From Erysipelotrichia bacterium (GTDB taxonomy: Bacteria; Bacillota_I; Bacilli_A; Erysipelotrichales; Erysipelotrichaceae), in contig SAAR01000129.1 in assembly GCA_009916335.1 (NCBI GenBank), forward strand, positions 1 through 9,237: a stretch of DNA of 9,237 nucleotides. Reading direction: 5' to 3'. The notes beneath the pieces are model-generated. The model ran no database searches, was not told the DNA's origin, and was given only the letters and a program-made list of their open reading frames with translations. This document shows, one piece after another, positions 1 to 6,420 of the stretch. Both the position numbers and the translations under genes were made by a program. How positions within the stretch are numbered: the first letter of the stretch is position 1; each line of letters begins with the position of its first letter.

Positions 1-252
1 CCGGAAGGTTGCGGCGTAGGAGGGAGAGAAGGGGCAAGGCTGCATGACTCATGGACGCGTCTCCGGGGATGCGTGGTTGGAGCGCGTGGCGATGACATGG
101 AGTTGTCGGCGGGTGATGAAATTTTGTCCGTGAATGAGCCGCTGGACCAGTGAGGGGCTTTGGTCGGCCAGAAGATGCCAGACGCGAAAAAAACCGATAT
201 ATTGCAGGGGCCTTTTTTGAATATATGGGGCGTATTTGTGAAGAATGTTGTA
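1..252 (-). other. GC-rich foreign stretch fused to the ATPase remnant; possible ends of two unrecognised coupled genes
   Basis: This stretch, especially 1-180, is visibly GC-rich against the AT-rich rest of the window. On the minus strand the reading frame of the ATPase remnant runs on without a stop to 49, but its residues no longer look like a P-type ATPase after about 253. The tail reads WHLLADQSPSLVQRLIHGQN and onward to SPETRP. Its TGA stop at 49-51 overlaps an ATG at 50-52 (ATGA), and the next frame begins MSHAALPLLSLLRRNLP and runs off the window. An ATGA overlap is typical of coupled genes, so the tail may be the C-terminus of a foreign gene followed by a second one. I recognise neither protein. 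The plus strand is also open over 1-153, as expected by chance in GC-rich DNA. No insertion sequence end is recognised at the junction. Confidence 0.35.
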
Positions 253-704
253 TTTTTCAATAAGCTGTAAAATTTTAGAAAATACTGTATCTTCGTTTTC
301 TTTGGTGACTTTCATCGTGAAGCTACCTGTTCCATTAATTGTACTCCCGAAGACGGCATCTCCTTTGTATTTCTCTTTCGGGATACTTTCTCCATTAATA
401 GACGACTCATCAATGGATGTAGATCCAGACAAAATGACGCCATCAATAGGTACTTGATCGCCATTCAAAACTTGAAGTTGATCTCCCACTTTTAATTCAC
501 TGACATCTACATTTTTTGTACTGCCATCAGGTAGGATTAACCGGGCAGTCGTTGGATTCATTTCGAGTAATTTCGTTATTTCTCGTTTGCTTCTTCCTTC
601 TGCATAATCTTCCAAAAAATGTGCTCCAGAAAAAATAAGAATCAATAATGTTCCTTCCCAAAAATTCCCCATTAAAGAAGCTCCGATTGCCGCTAATCCC
701 ATTA
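253..704 (-). pseudogene. Zn/Cd-type P1B ATPase, internal fragment downstream of the Tn917 insertion
   Basis: This is the continuation of the ATPase gene that starts at 6258. Removing the transposon and one target copy joins codon ATG at 5973-5971 directly to GGA at 699-697, giving HILM-GLAAIGASLMGNFWEG without a frame change. The fragment holds a transmembrane pair (GLAAIGASLMGNFWEGTLLILIFSGAHFL), the EDYAEGRSKREI motif typical of CadA/ZntA enzymes, and the actuator domain with SSINGESIPKEK, the NGES form of the TGES phosphatase loop. Homology stops near VFSKILQLIEK. The CPC metal-site helix, the DKTGT phosphorylation site and the ATP-binding domain are absent. The gene is therefore dead even apart from the transposon. 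An open frame continues to 49 in unrelated GC-rich DNA, so any product would be a chimera. Family assignment is firm; metal specificity is inferred. Confidence 0.9.
700..704. repeat. Target-site duplication CATTA, left copy
   Basis: The five bases CATTA immediately outside the left transposon end are repeated exactly outside the right end at 5971-5975. Five-base target duplications are the rule for Tn3-family elements including Tn917. Confidence 0.93.
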
Positions 705-742
705 GGGGTCCCGAGCGCTTAGTGGGAATTTGTATCGATAAG
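705..742 (+). repeat. Tn917 terminal inverted repeat, tnpA side
   Basis: These 38 bases begin GGGGTCCCGAGCGC and end GAATTTGTATCGATAAG. They match the reverse complement of 5933-5970 at 34 of 38 positions, with differences at repeat positions 15, 18, 19 and 20. The GGGG start is characteristic of Tn3-family ends and is the transposase recognition and cleavage site. Confidence 0.95.
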
Positions 743-761
743 GGGTACAAATTCCCACTAA
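719..761. repeat. Perfect 16-bp palindrome overlapping the left transposon end
   Basis: TTAGTGGGAATTTGTA (719-734) is the reverse complement of TACAAATTCCCACTAA (746-761), with an 11-base loop. The left arm is the inner part of the terminal repeat, so this end carries a second, inverted half-copy of itself just inside. The right end lacks this arrangement. It lies 3' of tnpA (stop at 778-780) and could fold in RNA, but no U-tract follows on either strand, so I do not call it a terminator. Confidence 0.8.
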
Positions 762-777
762 ACCAATGTTTCAAGGC

Positions 778-3696
778 CTATTTATTTTTTATATTCAATT
801 CTCTTAAGTGTTTAGGAATAGATAACAAGTCAAATTTATACTCTCCAAGAAAAGTGATATGCTCCCAATTAATAGGAGATACATGCTTCATATACTTAGT
901 TACTTCGGGATCTATTTTGACGAGATAATTATAAGCTGCTTGTAAGTAGACGGCGTTCCATATACTTATTGCATTTATTAACACATTAAGCGCACTAGCA
1001 CTTTGAAGTTGTCGGCGAATATCGCGCTCCATAAATTTTCCGCGTCGCCCAAAAAATAGTTCTCTAGCTAAAGCATTAATCGCTTCTGTCTTATTTAGTC
1101 CATGAGTGATCCTTCGCCGTAGCTCACTATCTGTAATATAATCTATCATAAAAATGCTCTTTTCAATGCGACCTAGTTCTCTCAGTGCAAGAGCTACTCT
1201 ATTCTTACGTGCGTATGAGCCTAGCTTTCCTAATAGTAAAGAACTAGATACTTTTCCTGTTTGAATCGAATAGGCGATTCGTTTAATTTCATCATAGTTT
1301 TCTTCAATAATTTTTACATTGATTTTTCCGCTTATATCTTCTGATAAGTTAGGGTAGTAGGAAGGTGATTTGATAGAAAATAATTGTGATTTTTTTATAT
1401 TTCTGATGCGAGGTTCAAAATCAAAGCCTAGTAATGCGGTCATTCCAAACACCTGATCAGAATACCCATTTGTATCAGTAAAATGTTCCTCAATATCTAG
1501 ATCTGTTTCATGATAAAGTAGGCCATCAAGGGTATGAGTAGCTTCCCTTGTATTAGTTGAAGCAACCTCGATATGATGAGTCGTATGCCTATCATTTATT
1601 GATCGAATCATTGTAGCTCCTTTTTCCATACTTTTGTAATGTGGATTAACATCGGATTTTAGAGCTGAGACGCCCACTGGGACGCGCATTCCGTCTGAAG
1701 CAGTGGTTTTTCCTTCACCCCAAAAGTCTGCAACAGGAAGCTTTAACTGATAATTAACCAAAACAGATTGAGCACGAGTCAGAGCTTCTTTATAAAAGCG
1801 CCATTGTTTGGCATTGGCTAACTGAGAATAAGAAATTCCAGGAGTTGATTGGGCCATTTTTTCAAGACCAATATTCATCCCTAAACCCAGCAAAGCAGCA
1901 AAAATAATTTTTCTTTCTTGTTCACTCGGCGGTTTCCCTGTAGAATCATGACTAAATTCTTGTGAAAAGTTGGTCCAACTGTCCACCTCAATTAAAAGAT
2001 CACTAAGCCTTATCTTAGGAATTATTGAATAAAGTTTTTTTCTATATATTTCTGCTTCGCTAGGTGTAACTTTTTCCAACTTTTTAAGGTTTGCTCTTGA
2101 AATTCTCTTATCAACTGTCGAATAAAATTGAAGCTGTAAATCTAAAATTATTTCCCGATCCTTTAAATAGTCCTCAAACGTGTCTGGAATAGTTTCTGAA
2201 TCAATACAAGCAGATAAATCAACTAAGTAATCATCAATATTTCGATGGATCATACTTCCTTCAACTGAAATATCTCCTGATCGAATATTGTTCTTTAGCT
2301 CGGTGAAAGCTACTAACTCATAGTAAGACCGATCTATTTTCCCCTCTTCTGGCCGAACAAGGCTTTTCCATTTTTTACTCACAAAATCAGTAGAAGTATC
2401 TGCCGGTATTTTTCTTTTACCACTATTGTGTAAATCAGTTAGTTGAGTTAGGGCCATGAGGACTGGATTTGCTGCCGGAGTTGCTTTGAACGAAAGGGTC
2501 CTCAATAACATTGGCGTGTATCTTCGGAGGTAATTAGCTTTATTTCGAACCATTTCTAAATAGCCATGATTTTTATTACCTGTAATTTTTTTAGCTTCTT
2601 CTCCATCTTGTACTAAATCTTCCCAAGGCATGATTCGTTCAATTTCGTCAAAAGGATTACTATCATTATCTTTTGCAAAGTGAAGAGCATCAATTAAAGA
2701 AGCATAATGTTCCAATTTTTTAGTAGCCAATTTTCCTTTTTCTTTTAACTGTTCTTGTGAATCACGTGTCCCTTTGCGTTTAATACTTGCTAAAATGCGG
2801 TCATTAATCTCAATCAGTTGATCGATCAGATATTGATGATGATTGACTAAAAAAGCAATAAGTAAAGAGTATCTTTTTTCAAGCTCAAAACGGGAGAAGT
2901 CATATGCATCATAATTTTCCCCTAGTCTAGCTAGCTGAAGAAACCTGTTCCGATTAATATGGGAGACATTAATTGTCCCGAGTCCCATGGAAGCAATCAC
3001 TTCCACTTTTTTACAAATACTCATAAAGCTTTCTGGATTTGCCTTACCTGGAATGTCTTTTAGCCAAGCGAGTTTAGTTATTTTCGTCTCTTCATAAATT
3101 TGAAACAAACTCTCTAGTTTTTCAATTTGTATATCTGTTAATGAACAGAGTAATATTGAAAATAAGTTGTTTTCTGCTTTATCTCGACAGCGGCTTATAA
3201 TGTCTTCAAGTGTAGCTATAGATGGAAAAATAATTCTTTTTCGAGTTAAGAAATCAATTGTTTTTTTCATTAGATAGATAGAGTCATCATTTTCTAAAGC
3301 TAGTTCAATTAAATATTCTATTAACTGTTTTTGTGTATTAGCACTACCGAATCGATGATAGTTGAATACTTCTAAGATCTCGTTGAAGTGATTTGCACGT
3401 GTATTTCTATGATCATATGAATTTAAATCAATTGCATCAAGATGGAGCTGTCGACTCACATAAGAAGTTAGTCTGGTTGATTTAATCGGCCAATTACTTA
3501 AAGAACACCCAGGATACCGGGCCAAACAAAGTTGTATCGCAAATCCTAGTTTATTGACCTTTCCACGGTGTTGATTAATAACCTCCAGATCATAATCAGA
3601 AAAACTAAAATACGCTTTAAAATCCTCTTCTGATAAGTGGTCTACAGAAAGAAGTTGTTCACGCTGTGAAGTAGTTAAAATTCTTTTCATAGCCAT
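778..3696 (-). CDS. tnpA: Tn3-family transposase TnpA of Tn917
   Basis: This 972-residue DDE transposase cuts and joins the 38-bp ends in replicative transposition. The full-length Tn3-type architecture is present: an N-terminal DNA-binding region starting MAMKRILTTSQREQLLSVDHL and a C-terminal RNase H-like catalytic domain. By motif and spacing the catalytic triad is D668 (TASDGMRVPVG), D741 (FTDTNGYSD) and E871 (LNKTEAINALAR). The ATG at 3696 is three bases past the tnpR stop and has an AAGGA at 3708-3712 inside the tnpR end, so the two genes are translationally linked. An in-frame ATG at 3690 is a possible alternative but is worse spaced. There is no frameshift or internal stop, so the gene looks functional. 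Length and family motifs make this assignment secure. Confidence 0.97.
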   Translation of the reverse strand: MAMKRILTTSQREQLLSVDHLSEEDFKAYFSFSDYDLEVINQHRGKVNKLGFAIQLCLARYPGCSLSNWPIKSTRLTSYVSRQLHLDAIDLNSYDHRNTRANHFNEILEVFNYHRFGSANTQKQLIEYLIELALENDDSIYLMKKTIDFLTRKRIIFPSIATLEDIISRCRDKAENNLFSILLCSLTDIQIEKLESLFQIYEETKITKLAWLKDIPGKANPESFMSICKKVEVIASMGLGTINVSHINRNRFLQLARLGENYDAYDFSRFELEKRYSLLIAFLVNHHQYLIDQLIEINDRILASIKRKGTRDSQEQLKEKGKLATKKLEHYASLIDALHFAKDNDSNPFDEIERIMPWEDLVQDGEEAKKITGNKNHGYLEMVRNKANYLRRYTPMLLRTLSFKATPAANPVLMALTQLTDLHNSGKRKIPADTSTDFVSKKWKSLVRPEEGKIDRSYYELVAFTELKNNIRSGDISVEGSMIHRNIDDYLVDLSACIDSETIPDTFEDYLKDREIILDLQLQFYSTVDKRISRANLKKLEKVTPSEAEIYRKKLYSIIPKIRLSDLLIEVDSWTNFSQEFSHDSTGKPPSEQERKIIFAALLGLGMNIGLEKMAQSTPGISYSQLANAKQWRFYKEALTRAQSVLVNYQLKLPVADFWGEGKTTASDGMRVPVGVSALKSDVNPHYKSMEKGATMIRSINDRHTTHHIEVASTNTREATHTLDGLLYHETDLDIEEHFTDTNGYSDQVFGMTALLGFDFEPRIRNIKKSQLFSIKSPSYYPNLSEDISGKINVKIIEENYDEIKRIAYSIQTGKVSSSLLLGKLGSYARKNRVALALRELGRIEKSIFMIDYITDSELRRRITHGLNKTEAINALARELFFGRRGKFMERDIRRQLQSASALNVLINAISIWNAVYLQAAYNYLVKIDPEVTKYMKHVSPINWEHITFLGEYKFDLLSIPKHLRELNIKNK

Positions 3697-3699
3697 ATC

Positions 3700-4254
3700 T
3701 TAAGCATTCCTTTTATTGAGGTAACGGTAAAAGGTTGTTTTGCTTAATTTAGAGGCATCAAGAATTTGACGAATAGAATACTCTTTGCTGTCATACATTT
3801 TTAAAGCTAAATCAATTGATAGCTTACCTTTACTTGGACGGCCCCCTTTTTTTCCTCGGACTCTGGCTGCCTTAAGACCAGAGTTAGTTCGTTCAATAAT
3901 AATATCCCGTTCCAGTTCTGCTAAACTAGCCATAACTCGGAAAAAGAATCTTCCCATAGACGTTGAAGTATCTACGTTATCTTGAATAGATATAAAATTG
4001 ACACTAAGTTCTTCAAATAATTCAGAAAGTTCAATCAAATGTTTAGTTGATCGTGAAATTCGATCTAACTTGTAAATGACAACAGAATCTCCTTCACGTA
4101 GTAGGTTGATCATTTCTTCTAATTGCGGTCGGTCTTTTTTCGCACCAGTTACTTTTTCTTGAAATAATTTATCAATTCCATAATGAGTAAGTGCATCAAT
4201 TTGTAAACTAAGATTTTGATCATCCGTACTCACTCGAGCATAGCCAAAAATCAT
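3700..4254 (-). CDS. tnpR: Serine resolvase TnpR of Tn917
   Basis: This 184-residue resolvase/invertase-family serine recombinase resolves the cointegrates made by TnpA at the adjacent res region. The catalytic domain begins MIFGYARVSTDDQNLSLQ, with the nucleophile S9 and R7. The conserved arginines R65 and R68 lie in YKLDRISRS. The long E helix (ASLAELERDIIIERT) and the RGKKGGRPSKGK linker lead to a C-terminal helix-turn-helix ending KLSKTTFYRYLNKRNA. The length is typical for the family. A strong AGGAGG (4262-4267) lies 7 bases before ATG 4254. The gene is followed immediately by tnpA, forming a tnpR-tnpA operon. Resolvases usually also repress their own promoter by binding res; that is family knowledge, not shown here. 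Confidence 0.97.
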   Translation of the reverse strand: MIFGYARVSTDDQNLSLQIDALTHYGIDKLFQEKVTGAKKDRPQLEEMINLLREGDSVVIYKLDRISRSTKHLIELSELFEELSVNFISIQDNVDTSTSMGRFFFRVMASLAELERDIIIERTNSGLKAARVRGKKGGRPSKGKLSIDLALKMYDSKEYSIRQILDASKLSKTTFYRYLNKRNA

Positions 4255-4436
4255 AAAAAAACCTCCTTAATTTTATAATTTAAATGTACCATAACTCATT
4301 AAGTATAACTATATAGGAACTATGAAAAAGGAACGGATTTTGGTACTTGATTTACTTAAAAAACATTTAGAAAAAGCAGGAAAATGAAAAGGTACCATAA
4401 ACGGTCGTTTATGGTACCATTCAAATTTATCCTTAT
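4255..4436. other. res: Putative res (resolution) region with 28-bp palindrome and tnpR promoter area
   Basis: The gap upstream of tnpR contains a palindrome at 4391-4418 with two perfect 13-base arms (GGTACCATAAACG and its complement) around a central GT. That is the form expected of a serine-resolvase crossover subsite with a 2-bp staggered cut. The half-site motif GTACCATAA recurs at 4286-4294, and an inverted TTGGTAC lies at 4340-4346, suggesting the other resolvase-binding subsites between the crossover site and tnpR. The position next to tnpR is as in other Tn3-family elements. A tnpR promoter should lie here: TATACT-like and TATAAA-like boxes occur on the minus strand, but no convincing -35 box goes with them. 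Confidence 0.7.
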
Positions 4437-4509
4437 TGTACAAAATAACAGCGAAATTTTTAAATCTATTCCTTATCGATACAAATTCCCCGTAGGCGCT
4501 AGGGACCTC
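4437..4509. repeat. Internal 73-bp near-copy of the erm-side Tn917 end (direct repeat with 5898-5970)
   Basis: This segment matches 5898-5970 at 69 of 73 positions, in the same orientation, with differences at 4471, 4490, 4501 and 4508. It includes a degenerate 38-bp terminal repeat at 4472-4509 whose outer end reads GAGGTCCC, where the true end reads GGGGTCCC. The erm(B) module therefore lies between direct copies of one transposon end. Just outside the copy, the coding sequence of the truncated reading frame at 4473-4604 runs straight into it. Confidence 0.92.
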
Positions 4510-4604
4510 TTTAGCTCCTTGGAAGCTGTCAGTAGTATACCTAATAATTTATCTACATTCCCTTTAGTAACGTGTAACTTTCCAAATTTACAAAAGCGAC
4601 TCAT
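4473..4604 (-). pseudogene. Truncated ABM-like protein fused to the internal transposon end
   Basis: A 43-residue reading frame starts 4 bases after the erm(B) stop codon, with GGGAGG just upstream of ATG 4604. It begins MSRFCKFGKLHVTKGNVDKL and continues through LGILLTASKEL. This resembles the N-terminus of antibiotic-biosynthesis-monooxygenase (ABM/YgiN-type) proteins, which normally run to about 95-110 residues. From about RSLAPTGNLYR onward the codons are simply the internal transposon-end copy (4473-4509), and the TAA stop lies within that repeat. The natural gene was therefore cut when the repeat was joined to it. The frame probably yields at most a useless short peptide co-transcribed with erm(B). 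The ABM relation is from memory of the family's opening motif and is moderately sure; the truncation by the repeat is seen directly. Confidence 0.7.
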
Positions 4605-4608
4605 AGAA

Positions 4609-5346
4609 TTATTTCCTCCCGTTAAATAATAGATAACTATTAAAAATAGACAATACTTGCTCATAAGTAACGGTACTTAAATTGTTTACTTTGGCGTGTT
4701 TCATTGCTTGATGAAACTGATTTTTAGTAAACAGTTGACGATATTCTCGATTGACCCATTTTGAAACAAAGTACGTATATAGCTTCCAATATTTATCTGG
4801 AACATCTGTGGTATGGCGGGTAAGTTTTATTAAGACACTGTTTACTTTTGGTTTAGGATGAAAGCATTCCGCTGGCAGCTTAAGCAATTGCTGAATCGAG
4901 ACTTGAGTGTGCAAGAGCAACCCTAGTGTTCGGTGAATATCCAAGGTACGCTTGTAGAATCCTTCTTCAACAATCAGATAGATGTCAGACGCATGGCTTT
5001 CAAAAACCACTTTTTTAATAATTTGTGTGCTTAAATGGTAAGGAATATTCCCAACAATTTTATACCTCTGTTTGTTAGGGAATTGAAACTGTAGAATATC
5101 TTGGTGAATTAAAGTGACACGAATGTTCAGTTTTAATTTTTCTGACGATAAGTTGAATAGATGACTGTCTAATTCAATAGACGTTACCTGTTTACTTATT
5201 TTAGCCAGTTTCGTCGTTAAATGCCCTTTACCTGTTCCAATTTCGTAAACGGTATCGGTTTCTTTTAAATTCAATTGTTTTATTATTTGGTTGAGTACTT
5301 TTTCACTCGTTAAAAAGTTTTGAGAATATTTTATATTTTTGTTCAT
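4609..5346 (-). CDS. erm(B): 23S rRNA adenine-N6 methyltransferase ErmB
   Basis: This 245-residue methyltransferase dimethylates A2058 of 23S rRNA using S-adenosylmethionine, blocking macrolide, lincosamide and streptogramin B binding. The Rossmann fold shows motif [11 protein letters not shown] (residues 35-44), the ribose-binding acid in SIELD (E58), HQDILQF (D83) and the catalytic NIPYHLST loop (N100-Y103). The C-terminal rRNA-binding lobe ends [10 protein letters not shown]. Sequence and length match ErmB throughout. ATG 5346 is preceded at 7 bases by AGGAG (5354-5358), which is buried in a perfect hairpin, the hallmark of inducible expression. The leader peptide lies upstream at 5471-5554. 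The gene is the cargo of Tn917 and appears intact. Confidence 0.98.
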   Translation of the reverse strand: MNKNIKYSQNFLTSEKVLNQIIKQLNLKETDTVYEIGTGKGHLTTKLAKISKQVTSIELDSHLFNLSSEKLKLNIRVTLIHQDILQFQFPNKQRYKIVGNIPYHLSTQIIKKVVFESHASDIYLIVEEGFYKRTLDIHRTLGLLLHTQVSIQQLLKLPAECFHPKPKVNSVLIKLTRHTTDVPDKYWKLYTYFVSKWVNREYRQLFTKNQFHQAMKHAKVNNLSTVTYEQVLSIFNSYLLFNGRK

Positions 5347-5491
5347 GTAATCACTCCTGAAGTGATTACATCTATAAATAAATACAGAAGTTAAACGATT
5401 TGTTTGTAATTTTAGTTATCTGTTTAAAAAGTCATAAGATTAGTCACTGGTAGGAATTAATCTAACGTATTTATTTATCTGCGTAATCACT
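5347..5491 (-). promoter_or_regulatory. erm(B) translational attenuator
   Basis: On the transcript (minus strand) the sequence AGTGATTAC occurs at the end of the leader gene (5491-5483) and again just before erm(B) (5355-5347). Both can pair with the single complementary segment GTAATCACT at 5369-5361. In the off state the 5371-5361 segment pairs with 5355-5345 as an 11-bp stem, burying the AGGAG ribosome site and touching the ATG. If a macrolide-stalled ribosome changes leader folding so that 5483-5491 takes the middle segment, the erm site is freed. Two further hairpins (5489-5496 with 5508-5515, and 5514-5519 with 5525-5530) lie inside the leader gene. The three mutually exclusive segments are seen; the mechanism is established for inducible erm genes. 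Confidence 0.88.
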
Positions 5492-5554
5492 GTTTTTAGT
5501 CTGTTTCAAAACAGTAGATGTTTTATCTACATTACGCATTTGGAATACCAACAT
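5471..5554 (-). CDS. ermBL: erm(B) leader peptide
   Basis: This is a 27-residue peptide, MLVFQMRNVDKTSTVLKQ followed by TKNSDYADK, matching the ErmBL leader of erm(B). GGAGG at 5563-5567 lies 8 bases before ATG 5554. In the known mechanism, erythromycin stalls the ribosome while it translates this peptide, which rearranges the downstream hairpins and exposes the erm(B) start. The full-length form here suggests inducible, not constitutive, resistance. Many erm(B) copies elsewhere carry deletions in this region and are constitutive. Confidence 0.93.
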   Translation of the reverse strand: MLVFQMRNVDKTSTVLKQTKNSDYADK

Positions 5555-5611
5555 GACGAATCCCTCCTTCTTAATTACAAATTTTTAGCATCTAATTTAA
5601 CTTCAATTCCT

Positions 5612-5644
5612 ATTATACAAAATTTTAAGATAATGCACTATCAA
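5612..5644 (-). promoter_or_regulatory. erm(B) promoter
   Basis: A perfect TATAAT -10 box (complement of 5612-5617) lies about 58 bases before the leader ATG. The best -35 match, TTGATA (complement of 5639-5644), is 21 bases away, longer than the usual 17, so the true -35 may be a weaker hexamer nearer the -10. The position upstream of the leader gene supports its role. Confidence 0.7.
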
Positions 5645-5897
5645 CACACTCTTAAGTTTGCTTCTAAGTCTTATTTCCATAACTTTAGGGTTAACCATAC
5701 GCAAGACCAATCACTCTCGGACAATACTCATGATTTTAATGATAAAATCCATGTTAAACCCATAGATAAGAAATACACCTGCAATAACCGTTACCTGTTT
5801 GTGCCAATTTAAAAATGCACCACTTTTTTATAATTAAAACGGTTGAAAACTGTACCACTAATAACTCACAATAGAGAGATGTCACCGTCAAGTTAAA
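5645..5897. other. Gene-free upstream part of Tn917 between the end repeat and the erm promoter
   Basis: I see no convincing gene here. On the minus strand, a frame without a good start or ribosome site reads NWHKQVTVIAGVFLIYGF and on to MSIVRE before a TGA. It looks like a short remnant of a membrane protein and I do not recognise it. The plus-strand open frame over 5540-5812 overlaps the erm leader on the other strand and lacks a ribosome site. The stretch next to the end (about 5874-5897) fits the known erm-proximal Tn917 sequence as I remember it. Confidence 0.5.
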
Positions 5898-5970
5898 TGT
5901 ACAAAATAACAGCGAAATTTTTAAATCTATTTCTTATCGATACAAATTCCTCGTAGGCGCTCGGGACCCC
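5898..5970 (-). repeat. Tn917 erm-side end: terminal inverted repeat (5933-5970) plus subterminal direct-repeat region
   Basis: The outer 38 bases (5933-5970), read inward on the minus strand, begin GGGGTCCCGAGCGC and end GTATCGATAAG. They pair with 705-742 at 34 of 38 positions. The whole 73-base block 5898-5970 is repeated directly at 4437-4509 with four differences. Confidence 0.95.
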
Positions 5971-5975
5971 CATTA
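5971..5975. repeat. Target-site duplication CATTA, right copy
   Basis: CATTA here is an exact repeat of 700-704. Deleting the transposon together with one copy restores the ATPase reading frame. Confidence 0.93.
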
Positions 5976-6258
5976 AAATATGAGAATTAGGCATGAACTT
6001 TTTTTGGTTTTTTGAGTTCTCAATTGTTTCTCCAAGGCCTTCAAGAACAATGACATGATACCCAGCGCTGATTGTAGCGATTGAGAACAAAACATTTTGT
6101 AGCAACTGATAATCTTCATTCAAAAATAGAGCAATCACTGCTAATGCTAAACCAACAAAGTACAAAACGACTGGCATTTTCCCATGATCATGATCATGAT
6201 CGTGACCGTGGTTGTGATTATGCTTTTCTTGAGACTGTTGTTTTTGGACAGTTTCCAT
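5971..6258 (-). pseudogene. Zn/Cd-type P1B ATPase, N-terminal fragment (zntA/cadA-like), interrupted by Tn917
   Basis: This is the start of the split heavy-metal ATPase gene; the rest is at 253-704. I place the start at ATG 6258 (METVQKQQSQEK) because GGGAGG at 6267-6272 lies 8 bases upstream. The product opens with a histidine/aspartate-rich stretch (HNHNHGHDHDHDHGK) in place of a CXXC metal-binding domain. The first two membrane helices follow (MPVVLYFVGLALAVIALFL and LLQNVLFSIATISAGYHVIV) and then GLGETIENSKNQKKFMPNSHILM. His-rich N-termini suit zinc, cadmium, cobalt or lead export. The frame is also open upstream to 6402 (a GTG at 6321, with residues such as IAEIFVIQEVNDGKQ), but without a ribosome site. 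Native promoter and operator remain at 6390-6449. After insertion, the frame runs into the transposon end and stops at 5893. Confidence 0.9.
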
Positions 6259-6389
6259 TTCTATTGCCTCCCTATATAATTTATAAGTCCTTTGTTTTCC
6301 ATCATTTACTTCTTGAATCACAAAAATTTCCGCTATTTCTGGATCCTTTCGTCTATTCCAAAAGTAAATCGTAATGAATCTACTTTGCG

Positions 6390-6407
6390 TATGACTAACT
6401 AATCATA
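6390..6407. promoter_or_regulatory. Operator-like repeat at the ATPase promoter
   Basis: TATGA (6390-6394) and TCATA (6403-6407) form an inverted repeat with an 8-base spacer just downstream of the predicted transcription start of the ATPase. The geometry is the same as the repeat at 6519-6538 by the ArsR gene. ATGA...TCAT repeats are typical of SmtB/CzrA-type operators. Binding is inferred. Confidence 0.6.
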
Positions 6408-6420
6408 TGTTTGTATTCTC

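Larger units (their letters stand above)
705..5970. mobile_element. Tn917-type Tn3-family transposon carrying erm(B), complete
   Basis: The element spans 5266 bp between 38-bp terminal inverted repeats and is flanked by the 5-bp duplication CATTA. It holds, all on the minus strand, the erm(B) leader peptide, erm(B), a short truncated gene, a res region, serine resolvase tnpR and a 972-residue Tn3-family transposase tnpA. Gene order, size and end sequences match Tn917 of Enterococcus faecalis as I remember it (about 5.3 kb). Perfect duplications and an undisturbed target frame indicate simple, fairly recent transposition, not rearrangement. All parts needed for movement appear intact. It interrupts a heavy-metal ATPase gene with tnpA oriented along the target gene. 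Inducers of erm can, from published work on Tn917, also raise transposition, because transcription from the erm promoter can run on into tnpR and tnpA. Confidence 0.96.

Noticed and set aside
719..761. Palindrome as a tnpA transcription terminator
   Set aside because: The stem is good but no U-tract follows on the minus strand; it is better explained as a feature of the transposon end.
245..928. Plus-strand open frames at 245-457 and 722-928
   Set aside because: They lie opposite the ATPase remnant and the tnpA 3' end, lack ribosome sites and have no recognisable protein features.
4384..4629. Plus-strand frame of 81 residues
   Set aside because: It lies opposite the truncated ABM-like frame and the end repeat; no ribosome site and no family resemblance.
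5540..5812. Plus-strand frame of 90 residues upstream of erm(B)
   Set aside because: It overlaps the erm leader and promoter on the other strand, and its composition is that of AT-rich non-coding DNA.
6181..6220. CATGAT-type tandem repeats as a regulatory or CRISPR-like array
   Set aside because: The short repeats are simply codons of the His/Asp-rich ATPase N-terminus. No CRISPR array is present anywhere in the window.
6081..6374. Plus-strand frame with an HDHDHDRDRG stretch
   Set aside because: It is the antisense image of the His/Asp-rich ATPase N-terminus, because CAT/GAT-type repeats also read as His/Asp on the other strand.
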